Shown piece by piece: positions 4,831 through 10,221 of a stretch of DNA of 10,221 nucleotides (position 1 is the stretch's first letter; every line of letters begins with the position of its first letter). Where the stretch lies: contig JAEDFU010000025.1 in NCBI GenBank assembly GCA_016297915.1, positions 1 through 10,221 of the forward strand, given 5' to 3'. The notes beneath the pieces are model-generated. The model searched no databases. It saw only the letters and a list, made by a program, of their open reading frames with translations, and was not told the DNA's origin. The position numbers and the translations under genes were made by a program. This DNA comes from Clostridia bacterium (lineage in GTDB: Bacteria > Bacillota > Clostridia > Christensenellales > UBA1242).

Positions 4831-6000
4831 TTAAAATCTATTTTTTAGTTTCTTTATAAACGAAGGAATATCATTGTCAGATACTTCAACTCGACTAGTT
4901 GGTATGTCATGTTTAGGTTGATCTAACATCTCGCTCGCAACTGTATTTTCACTTTCAACTGGAGTCTCATCAGTGTGAGTTACAATAGTTCTTTTAACTT
5001 CCTGTTTCATTTCGTCAGTAGCAGTTCCGCCACTAAATCCAGTAGCTATTACCGTTATCTCAACCTCATCATCCATCTTAGGATCAATTCCACTACCAAA
5101 TATAATGTTACAAGAAGGATCAACAACTTCCTTAACCAAATCAGCCGACTCATAAACTTCGTCCAAAGTCAAGTTTGGCGAGCCTTTGATATTAAGAATA
5201 ATACCTGTAGCACCCTCAATTGTTGTTTCAAGAAGTGGACTTGATACAGCTTGTCTAACAGCTTCAATAGTCCTATTTTCGCCCTTGCCACGGCCAAGTC
5301 CCATATGTGCAAGACCTTTGTTTTTCATAATAGCCTTAACATCGGCAAAGTCAAGATTTATAAGACTTGATGTTACAATCAAATCAGATATTCCTTGTAT
5401 GCCTTGTCTAAGAACATCATCAGCTGTCTTAAAAGCTTCGATAATAGGTGTATTTTTTGGAACAATTGTAAGCAACTTGTCGTTTGGAATAACAACTAGA
5501 GTATCTACAACATTTTTGAGCTCCTTAATACCATTCTCAGCATTTTCCATTCTCTTTTTGCCTTCAAATCTAAATGGTTTAGTTACAACAGCAATTGTCA
5601 AAATCCCCATTTCTTTGGCTATACTTGCAACAACTGGTGCAGCACCAGTTCCTGTTCCACCGCCCATACCTGCAGTAACAAACACAAGATCTGTATCCTT
5701 GAGAATTTCCTCGATTAATTCTTTGCTCTCATCAGCTGCTTTTCTTCCAACTTCGGGATCAGCACCAGCACCAAGTCCTCTAGTTAATTTTTCGCCAATT
5801 TGGAGTCTGCTTGGAGCTTTGCTCATAAGCAACGCTTGTTTATCCGTATTAATCGCAACAAAAGACGCACTAGTAATTCCAGCGTAAATCATTCGGTTAA
5901 CGGCATTGTTTCCGCCACCACCTATTCCTATTACTTTAATTTTACAAATCGGAGTATTTTCATCCAAATCGTCAGTGATATTTTCCTCAAATAGTTCCAT
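4831..6000 (-). CDS. ftsZ: Cell division GTPase FtsZ
   Basis: FtsZ is the tubulin-like GTPase that polymerises into the Z ring and recruits the divisome, including for the asymmetric sporulation septum. The 389 residues are full length (about 382 in B. subtilis). The nucleotide-binding N-domain starts at KIKVIGIGGGGNNAVNRM (20-37) and carries the GTP signature GGGTGTG at 113-119. The synergy or T7 loop NLDFADVK (215-222) contributes the catalytic Asp to the next subunit. A polar linker (about 330-372) leads to the conserved C-terminal peptide DIPSFIKKLKNRF (377-389), the docking site for FtsA, SepF and other partners. AAGGAG (6006-6011) lies 5 nt before the ATG and overlaps the ftsA stop, so the two genes are co-transcribed. 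Confidence 0.99.
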   Translation of the reverse strand: MELFEENITDDLDENTPICKIKVIGIGGGGNNAVNRMIYAGITSASFVAINTDKQALLMSKAPSRLQIGEKLTRGLGAGADPEVGRKAADESKELIEEILKDTDLVFVTAGMGGGTGTGAAPVVASIAKEMGILTIAVVTKPFRFEGKKRMENAENGIKELKNVVDTLVVIPNDKLLTIVPKNTPIIEAFKTADDVLRQGIQGISDLIVTSSLINLDFADVKAIMKNKGLAHMGLGRGKGENRTIEAVRQAVSSPLLETTIEGATGIILNIKGSPNLTLDEVYESADLVKEVVDPSCNIIFGSGIDPKMDDEVEITVIATGFSGGTATDEMKQEVKRTIVTHTDETPVESENTVASEMLDQPKHDIPTSRVEVSDNDIPSFIKKLKNRF

Positions 6001-6009
6001 AACTTCTCC

Positions 6010-7128
6010 TTATTTATACATGTTTATTGCCATGCCTAGCAAACTTATTGAGCTAGACAAATCTGGTCTAGCATATAGCATTGCATTAGGCTTAATCATT
6101 TCAATTGGTCTATCGTATTCTTTTCGCAAATAATCGGTTATTCCCTCAAAGAAATTTAGTCCACCACCAGTAAAGTATAGCGGTATATAACTTGGAAGTT
6201 CCATTTTAAACTCAAACAGACACTTTTTGATAAGTTCAGTTATTTTGTCAAGCCTTGCAAGGATAATTTCATTAACATTTTTTATCCCAAACTTTTTGCC
6301 GTTCTGCAACTCATAAAAGTCCATTCCAACGGATTTTAGAGTGGTTATTGCTTGAGTTTTGAGTTCCTCCGCTTCATCGTAAGAAATTTCCAAAATTCTA
6401 GACAAATCCGCAGTAATGTATCCTCCACCCATCGAAAAACATTTAAGTTCTTTTAGCCCATCACCAAGCACTTGACATACACTTGTAGAGATAAATCCAC
6501 AATCAATAAGTATTGCACCCTCATTTCGTTTGTGTTCTGGCAATAGTCCAACCGCTTCAGATAGTGTGTTAGACAAAAAATCATAGTTTTTGACGCCTAA
6601 GCTATCAAGGATTGAGCCGATTTGCATCTTAAAGTTGTTTTCAACCATAACATAACTTGTAACCGCTTGAATTTTGGTTGCAAATTGCCCTATAGGCTCG
6701 TTAGTTCTGTTATCTTCGTTCAAAATAAAGTACATTGGAGATTTATTAATAATCGAATGTGTTGTGTAAGAATTAATCTCGTCGTCACAATCAAAGAGTT
6801 CGTTTATAATTTTGCTTGTAATTTTGACTTTTTTAGCAAAATTTTTGACCAAAGTTTTTTCGGTTACAAAACAAAACTCCGCAGGAACTCCGACAAACAA
6901 AGTCCCAACTTTGCATTGTAACTCTTTTTCAGTGGAATTTATCGCTTGCATAATCTGGTTTTTGAGATTATTTGGCTCAATAAATTCACCGCTACTATAT
7001 CCGTCATAATCAATATCTACAGAGGATAGCAACTTAAAACTTTTATTAACTTCTTCCTTGCCAGTAAGCATTGTAATTTTGGATGAGCCAAAATCAATAA
7101 CTGACACAATATCCTTAAAAATTTTCAT
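6010..7128 (-). CDS. ftsA: FtsA, actin-like divisome ATPase lacking the usual C-terminal membrane helix
   Basis: FtsA normally tethers FtsZ to the membrane and signals to the later divisome. This 372-residue protein has the actin-fold landmarks: phosphate-1 VIDFGSSKI (10-18), the 1C/SHS2-type region (about 76-160), phosphate-2 ILIDCGFISTSV (206-217, variant in the Gly-rich part as in some other FtsA proteins), and the adenosine motif FTGGGLNFFEG (319-329). It ends at ISLLGMAINMYK, the last helix of the actin fold. The linker and amphipathic membrane-targeting helix of typical FtsA (about 400-440 residues) are absent. The stop (6010-6012) is followed directly by ftsZ, with no leftover coding sequence for a lost tail. 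The ribosome site is weak (GGAAGAGA, 7132-7139). A consensus promoter sits just upstream. Confidence 0.93.
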   Translation of the reverse strand: MKIFKDIVSVIDFGSSKITMLTGKEEVNKSFKLLSSVDIDYDGYSSGEFIEPNNLKNQIMQAINSTEKELQCKVGTLFVGVPAEFCFVTEKTLVKNFAKKVKITSKIINELFDCDDEINSYTTHSIINKSPMYFILNEDNRTNEPIGQFATKIQAVTSYVMVENNFKMQIGSILDSLGVKNYDFLSNTLSEAVGLLPEHKRNEGAILIDCGFISTSVCQVLGDGLKELKCFSMGGGYITADLSRILEISYDEAEELKTQAITTLKSVGMDFYELQNGKKFGIKNVNEIILARLDKITELIKKCLFEFKMELPSYIPLYFTGGGLNFFEGITDYLRKEYDRPIEMIKPNAMLYARPDLSSSISLLGMAINMYK

Positions 7129-7151
7129 AAATCTCTTCCATTTACAAAAAT

Positions 7152-7180
7152 ATTATATTTTAATTGTCTTTTTATGTCAA
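7152..7180 (-). promoter_or_regulatory. Near-perfect sigma-A promoter of ftsA-ftsZ
   Basis: TTGACA (7175-7180), a 17-nt spacer and TATAAT (7152-7157) match the consensus exactly on the minus strand. The predicted start near 7145 gives a leader of about 17 nt. It lies in the 81-nt gap between ftsQ and ftsA, giving ftsAZ high expression independent of murA-ftsQ. Confidence 0.92.
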
Positions 7181-7209
7181 ATCAATTATCTCAATCAATC
7201 CAAAATATT

Positions 7210-8016
7210 TTACTGACCAATTTCAGTATATTTAGCCCAAATTTTTTCATCTTTGACACTTTCCCAAACTTCAATCTCGCCAGTTACAACACCCTCTTGA
7301 TGAAAATAATTGTATCTCTCGAGTGCCAACAAAAACTTGTCAGTCATGTGAGTCATGGCATCTTTGAGCACAATCGAAATTCCATTTCGAGTCTTGAAAT
7401 AAAGTTCAATATTGTCTCCCCTATTTGTAATATCAAGAGACAAAAATACGCCTTTGCTGGTGGTTGGAACATAGTTGGATTCTCTCAAAGATTTGGATGT
7501 TTGACAGATTACATCAACTATTGTCTCATTGTCAATAGCTTGTCCGGGGATGTAATCATTTTCGTTAATTGCGACCGAATTAAGCGTTATTCTGATAGGT
7601 TTTGCACCCAAATCTGAGCCAGCAAAAATACTGCTGTTGCTAAGTTGCAAAACTTTGCCAAGCTCATCCACAACAGCATATTTGTTGTCTTCAAGTTTGA
7701 TTGCAAACATACTTTCCCTTTCGGCACTATGAATAACTAGTTTGTTAGGAAACTTAGTCTCAATGCTTACAACACGCAAATATGGGTATTTCTTTTCAAG
7801 GCTACTTGCAATCTTGCTTTTTTTAATAAGGAAAATACTTTCACCTTTGTTTATATCCTCAACCATTGTATAATCCTTGATATCCTCAAGGTTATACTTA
7901 GTTGTTAGCCAGTTGATGCTAATAGTTTGCAAAGTAAAAAGAGTACTATTTAGTATAACTAGTACTGTTAAAAACGCCAAAACTATAAGAATTCCAATTA
8001 ATTTTTTGTTTTTCAT
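7210..8016 (-). CDS. ftsQ: Cell division protein FtsQ/DivIB
   Basis: FtsQ/DivIB is a bitopic membrane protein that, with FtsL/DivIC and FtsB-type partners, links the Z ring to septal peptidoglycan synthesis. The 268 residues match DivIB (about 263). A short basic N-terminus (MKNKK) precedes one membrane helix (about 6-23). The extracellular POTRA domain follows (about 27-99), with LFTLQTISI, KGESIFLIKKSKIASSLEKKYPYLRVVSIETKFPNKLVIHSAERE showing the hallmark pattern in two parts. The beta domain (about 103-250) contains YAVVDELGKVLQ and ends in a typical GEIEVWES strand. The ribosome site is weak (AAAGAG, 8021-8026). The gene lies 75 nt after murA, with a promoter in between. Confidence 0.92.
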   Translation of the reverse strand: MKNKKLIGILIVLAFLTVLVILNSTLFTLQTISINWLTTKYNLEDIKDYTMVEDINKGESIFLIKKSKIASSLEKKYPYLRVVSIETKFPNKLVIHSAERESMFAIKLEDNKYAVVDELGKVLQLSNSSIFAGSDLGAKPIRITLNSVAINENDYIPGQAIDNETIVDVICQTSKSLRESNYVPTTSKGVFLSLDITNRGDNIELYFKTRNGISIVLKDAMTHMTDKFLLALERYNYFHQEGVVTGEIEVWESVKDEKIWAKYTEIGQ

Positions 8017-8048
8017 AATACTCTTTTTGTCTTAATTTAGTTACCCAT

Positions 8049-8077
8049 ATTTTAGCAAATCATTTTTGTTTTTACAA
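8049..8077 (-). promoter_or_regulatory. Probable promoter of ftsQ
   Basis: TTGTAA (8072-8077, four of six), a 17-nt spacer and TAAAAT (8049-8054, five of six) with an extended TGC upstream of the -10. The predicted start is near 8042, a leader of about 26 nt in the murA-ftsQ gap. Confidence 0.55.
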
Positions 8078-8091
8078 TCAAAATAAAGTTA

Positions 8092-9348
8092 TTAATCTCT
8101 AATTCTTTGGATTTCTGCATTCAATTTACAAAAATCCTCTTCAATTGACAAGTATCCTCTATCTATGTGGTATATATCCTCAACTGTTGTATAACCGTCT
8201 GCCACAAGACCAGCAAGAACTAGCCCTGCTCCACCTCTAAGATCAGATGCCACAACATTTGCTCCATACAATCTCTCTACGCCATTTATAATTGCCATTC
8301 GATCTTTTATAGTTATATCCGCACCCATTCTCAAAAGTTCGTTGCAAATCTTAAATCTACTCTCGTACAAATTTTCAACTACAACGCTCGTTCCTTTTGT
8401 TATAGTTTGCATTGCAAGAATTTGGTTTTGCAAATCTGTTGGAAATCCCGGATAAGGTTGGGTTTCAATACTTGGAATACTCTTTAGTTTTCCGTTAGAC
8501 TTAATCTCTATATCTTTCCCCAAATCCTCAACAATCGCCCCTGATTGCTTAAGTTTTTGAATTAACGCCTGATTATATTTTTTCTCACAACCTTTGAGCA
8601 AAATATTTCCACCACACATTGCACAAGCAATAAGATATGTTCCAGCAACAATTCTGTCATGAATTGGCTGATACTCGCAATCCTTGAAACTTTCGACACC
8701 AGTTATTACAATAGTGCTACTGCCAGCCCCAGACACCTTGCAACCAATAGAATTCAAAAAATTCTGCAAATCCTCAATTTCTGGCTCTCTTGCACAATTA
8801 TATATAGTAGTCACACCTTTGAGTCTTACACTTGCCATCATCAAGTTTTCGGTAGTTCCAACAGACGGAAAATCTAGATGGACCTCGCCCGCACTCATAT
8901 TTTTGCCGTCGCAAATTATATATCCATGCTTTTCTTCAATTTTAACTCCCAGAGCTTCTAGCCCCTTAATATGTAAATTAATTGGTCTGTTGCCAATGTT
9001 ACACCCGCCTGGATATGCTATTTTTGCATTGCCAAATCTACTAAGAAGTGGTCCTAACAAAAATACACTCGAACGAACTTTTTTGGTGTACTCGTCTTTG
9101 ACTACATGGGCATAAGCATGCTTTGGACTAAGTATTAGAGTATCTCCCTCAAACTTTGCCTCAACTCCCAAGCTTTCCAAAATTTTGACCATGTACATAA
9201 CATCCGAAAATTTTGCAACTTTTTTGAGTATAACATTTTTGTCACTGATTATGCTTCCGGCTAGTATCGGAAGCAATGCATTTTTGGCAGTAACAATATC
9301 CAATTCACCGCCAAGTTTTCTACCACCTTTTATAAATAAAGTTTCCAT
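8092..9348 (-). CDS. murA: UDP-N-acetylglucosamine 1-carboxyvinyltransferase MurA
   Basis: MurA transfers enolpyruvate from phosphoenolpyruvate to UDP-GlcNAc, the first committed step of peptidoglycan synthesis, in the cytosol. I chose the ATG at 9348: AGGGGA (9353-9358) lies 4 nt upstream and the protein then begins METLFIKGGRKLGGEL, as in the family. That gives 418 residues, full length. Numbering agrees with E. coli MurA: K22 and N23 in AKNALLP, catalytic Cys116 in PGGCNIGNRP (the fosfomycin target, Cys115 in E. coli), D305 in GFPTDLQ and R397 in DRGY. Both inside-out barrel domains are complete. The presence of Cys rather than Asp at the active site predicts fosfomycin sensitivity at this target. 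It heads the division block and is followed by ftsQ. A long untranslated leader is likely. Confidence 0.97.
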   Translation of the reverse strand: METLFIKGGRKLGGELDIVTAKNALLPILAGSIISDKNVILKKVAKFSDVMYMVKILESLGVEAKFEGDTLILSPKHAYAHVVKDEYTKKVRSSVFLLGPLLSRFGNAKIAYPGGCNIGNRPINLHIKGLEALGVKIEEKHGYIICDGKNMSAGEVHLDFPSVGTTENLMMASVRLKGVTTIYNCAREPEIEDLQNFLNSIGCKVSGAGSSTIVITGVESFKDCEYQPIHDRIVAGTYLIACAMCGGNILLKGCEKKYNQALIQKLKQSGAIVEDLGKDIEIKSNGKLKSIPSIETQPYPGFPTDLQNQILAMQTITKGTSVVVENLYESRFKICNELLRMGADITIKDRMAIINGVERLYGANVVASDLRGGAGLVLAGLVADGYTTVEDIYHIDRGYLSIEEDFCKLNAEIQRIRD

Positions 9349-9633
9349 TTTATCCCCTATTTGCAATCTATGTATTGTTGTCCTATTTGCATTGCTCACC
9401 AAGGCTCAAAATCTTAAACATTGCCCCATTAATCAACGACTTACATAAATCCAAGCAATTTTTTATTTGTAACTGCTCAAAATTTTTCAGTCCACAAAAT
9501 CCAAATTTGGTCAACCAACAACAAAAATAAAACAACCAAGTGATGGTTTATACACACATTCACTCTGTTATATATTACACAAAAATCTTAATTTGTGTTA
9601 AAAATAGCTTTTTTAATTTCAGACGATAAAATC
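9349..9633 (-). other. Long A+T-rich candidate leader of murA
   Basis: No gene is supported in the roughly 370 bases between murA and the membrane-protein stop at 9720. If the promoter at 9640-9669 is used, murA has a leader of about 285 nt. It holds ACACAAA/TTTGTGT (9577-9583 with 9592-9598), the palindrome CCAAATTTGG (9501-9510), TTGGT/ACCAA (9507-9511 with 9514-9518), and the direct repeat TGCAAATAGG (minus strand; 9356-9365 and 9382-9391). A 12-codon open frame (9383-9421) has only a poorly placed GGGG before it. I recognise no riboswitch or T-box. Confidence 0.4.
9356..9391 (-). repeat. Direct repeat TGCAAATAGG x2 just upstream of murA
   Basis: TGCAAATAGG occurs on the minus strand at 9382-9391 and 9356-9365, 26 bp apart start to start. 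The copy nearer the gene supplies the AGG of the murA ribosome binding site. It could reflect a local duplication or a protein site; there is no further support. Confidence 0.5.
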
Positions 9634-9639
9634 GTATAT

Positions 9640-9669
9640 ATTATATGCTTTCCCCCAAATTTTTGTTAA
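9640..9669 (-). promoter_or_regulatory. Probable promoter upstream of murA, with a palindrome at its start site
   Basis: TTAACA (9664-9669, five of six), an 18-nt spacer and a perfect TATAAT (9640-9645) on the minus strand. The predicted start near 9633 falls inside the 13-bp palindrome ACGAT-AAA-ATCGT (9623-9635), which could be an operator. The -35 overlaps the T tract of the preceding terminator. Confidence 0.6.
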
Positions 9670-9710
9670 AAAAAAACTACAAGCCAAAACTATCCAAATT
9701 TTGCTTGTAG
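9668..9710 (-). terminator. Intrinsic terminator after the small membrane-protein gene
   Basis: CTACAAGC and GCTTGTAG (9703-9710 and 9677-9684 on the minus strand) form an 8-bp stem, extendable by AAAA/TTTT, followed by nine T (9676-9668). It begins 10 nt after the stop and insulates murA from the membrane-protein gene. Confidence 0.88.
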
Positions 9711-9719
9711 TTTATATTT

Positions 9720-9950
9720 TTAGTCTTGTTTGTAACCAACATTAGATTGTTTTGATGGGTCAAATGAAAAATTACATATTGATGCAACCAATCCATAAAT
9801 TCCAAATGTAAGCATTGGCCAAAAGAAATACGCCCATGTTCTTGACTTCCAACCGTTTGGTTTTAGACTAGTGTGATTAATTATAAGACTACCAATCCAT
9901 CCCAAAAAGAATGTCAACAAAAATCTCGCTAAATTATTATTATCCTTCAT
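9720..9950 (-). CDS. Small two-helix membrane protein, TM2-like
   Basis: This 76-residue protein has two hydrophobic helices, about 9-25 (RFLLTFFLGWIGSLIIN) and 39-59 (WAYFFWPMLTFGIYGLVAS), joined by a basic loop (LKPNGWKSR, 29-37). The tail is polar (SFDPSKQSNVGYKQD). The FFLGWIGSL and TFGIYGL patterns resemble TM2-domain proteins, whose biochemical role is unknown, but the match is loose. AAAGGAG (9958-9964) lies 7 nt before the ATG, so the gene is well supported. It is divergent from an XRE repressor gene, with a repressor-like operator exactly between its own -35 and -10, so it is very probably the repressor's target. Its strong terminator makes it monocistronic. Confidence 0.9.
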   Translation of the reverse strand: MKDNNNLARFLLTFFLGWIGSLIINHTSLKPNGWKSRTWAYFFWPMLTFGIYGLVASICNFSFDPSKQSNVGYKQD

Positions 9951-9988
9951 ATATTTTCTCCTTTGTTATTATTTTCCACCTTATTCCA

Positions 9989-10018
9989 AGTATATCAGAA
10001 CAAAATGTTCCAAGTCAA
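9989..10018 (-). promoter_or_regulatory. Promoter of the small membrane-protein gene
   Basis: TTGACT (10013-10018, five of six), an 18-nt spacer and TATACT (9989-9994, five of six) on the minus strand. The spacer contains a complete GAACA-N3-TGTTC palindrome, so a bound repressor would occlude polymerase. Confidence 0.85.
9998..10010. promoter_or_regulatory. Operator 1 (GAACA-N3-TGTTC)
   Basis: A perfect 5+3+5 inverted repeat, GAACA AAA TGTTC, lying wholly between the -35 and -10 of the membrane-protein promoter. A second copy is centred 29 bp away. Confidence 0.8.
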
Positions 10019-10026
10019 CATATTTT

Positions 10027-10039
10027 GAACAATTTGTTC
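10027..10039. promoter_or_regulatory. Operator 2 (GAACA-N3-TGTTC)
   Basis: GAACA ATT TGTTC has identical half-sites to operator 1 and abuts the putative -10 of the repressor gene. It would let the repressor control its own synthesis. Confidence 0.8.
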
Positions 10040-10045
10040 TAAAAT
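10040..10045 (+). promoter_or_regulatory. -10 element of the XRE repressor gene
   Basis: TAAAAT (five of six) ends 6 nt before the ATG, placing the predicted start at or next to the start codon. No good -35 is visible at 16-18 nt. This fits a weak promoter giving a leaderless message. Confidence 0.5.
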
Positions 10046-10051
10046 AATAAT

Positions 10052-10221
10052 ATGATTAAATTTCCAGAAAGACTTAGAGAACTGCGAATAGAAAAAAATA
10101 TGTCAAGAAAAGACTTGGCAGACCTTTTGTATGTAAATCTTAGAACAATTAGCTACTGGGAATTAGGACAAAGAGAGTGTAACCTAGAGCAACTAGCAAA
10201 CATAGCCCAAATTTTCGGAGT
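10052..10221 (+). CDS. XRE-family helix-turn-helix repressor, N-terminal fragment
   Basis: Fifty-six complete codons are visible, cut by the window edge. The sequence MIKFPERLRELRIEKNMSRK leads into a Cro/C1-type DNA-binding domain: helix 2 about 17-25 (SRKDLADLL), recognition helix about 28-36 (NLRTISYWE), then the signature WELGQRECNLEQLANIAQIFGV. This is the canonical XRE pattern, with the Tyr-Trp-Glu segment at the end of the recognition helix. No ribosome binding site precedes the ATG; the upstream 15 bases are nearly all A and T, and a -10 box lies 6 nt before it, suggesting leaderless translation. The gene is divergent from the small membrane protein and shares a regulatory region with two matching palindromes, so it probably represses both. 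What lies C-terminal to the DNA-binding domain is unknown. Confidence 0.93.
   Translation, partial: MIKFPERLRELRIEKNMSRKDLADLLYVNLRTISYWELGQRECNLEQLANIAQIFG

Noticed and set aside
5186..5887. 233-codon plus-strand open frame opposite ftsZ
   Set aside because: It lies entirely antisense to ftsZ, shows no recognisable domain and no ribosome site; it is a shadow of ftsZ codon bias.
7210..7640. CRISPR, insertion sequence or phage genes anywhere in the window
   Set aside because: No spaced direct-repeat array, transposase, terminal inverted repeats or structural phage gene is visible; the XRE repressor alone is not enough to call a prophage.
8684..9115. 143-codon plus-strand open frame opposite murA, and a similar 147-codon frame at 7174-7617 opposite ftsQ
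   Set aside because: Both are antisense to well-supported genes and lack ribosome sites and recognisable motifs.
9349..9402. Upstream TTG start for murA adding 18 residues
   Set aside because: No ribosome site serves it, the added residues do not resemble MurA, and the ATG at 9348 has AGGGGA and gives family numbering that matches catalytic positions.
9383..9421. 12-codon upstream open frame in the murA leader
   Set aside because: Only a GGGG at too short a distance precedes it and no attenuator structure follows; noted in the leader entry only.

Overview
The window looks like chromosomal DNA from a low-G+C, endospore-forming member of the Bacillota, most likely a clostridial lineage. The main evidence is a contiguous minus-strand block that joins the end of a division and cell-wall cluster to early sporulation genes: murA, ftsQ/divIB, ftsA, ftsZ, spoIIGA, sigE, sigG. 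Intergenic DNA is very A+T rich, ribosome binding sites are strong AGGAG types, and near-consensus sigma-A promoters are common. I cannot name a species.

Left end (1-780). A truncated minus-strand gene with a Cys-rich start enters what looks like a Gly-X-Thr (collagen-like) stretch. A tRNA-Asn(GTT) follows on the plus strand with a consensus promoter and a hairpin terminator. Next is a gene-free stretch packed with stem-loops. Read on the minus strand it has a near-consensus promoter (646-674), at least six helices with a possible three-way junction, and the other face of the tRNA terminator as its end. I propose an undescribed small RNA of about 280 nt.

Plus-strand pair (787-2187). A two-gene operon has its own promoter. 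It encodes an unrecognised cytosolic protein with a His/Cys cluster and a two-helix membrane protein resembling the YcxB-like family. It converges on sigG, with only 6 nt between stop codons and a shared hairpin.

Division and sporulation block (2194-9348, minus strand). MurA makes the first committed peptidoglycan precursor. FtsQ/DivIB, FtsA and FtsZ build the divisome. SpoIIGA is the membrane aspartic protease that activates pro-sigma-E in the mother cell, and sigma-G runs late forespore transcription. Promoters are visible before ftsQ and, very strongly, before ftsA. A hairpin terminator separates ftsZ from spoIIGA-sigE. sigG has a sigma-F-like promoter, and its ribosome binding site lies inside an inverted repeat. 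FtsA lacks the usual C-terminal membrane-targeting helix.

Right end (9349-10221). murA has a long candidate leader. Beyond it lies a divergent module of a 76-residue two-helix membrane protein and a truncated XRE-family repressor. Two copies of GAACA-N3-TGTTC sit between them, one filling the spacer of the membrane-protein promoter and one abutting the repressor's own -10 box.
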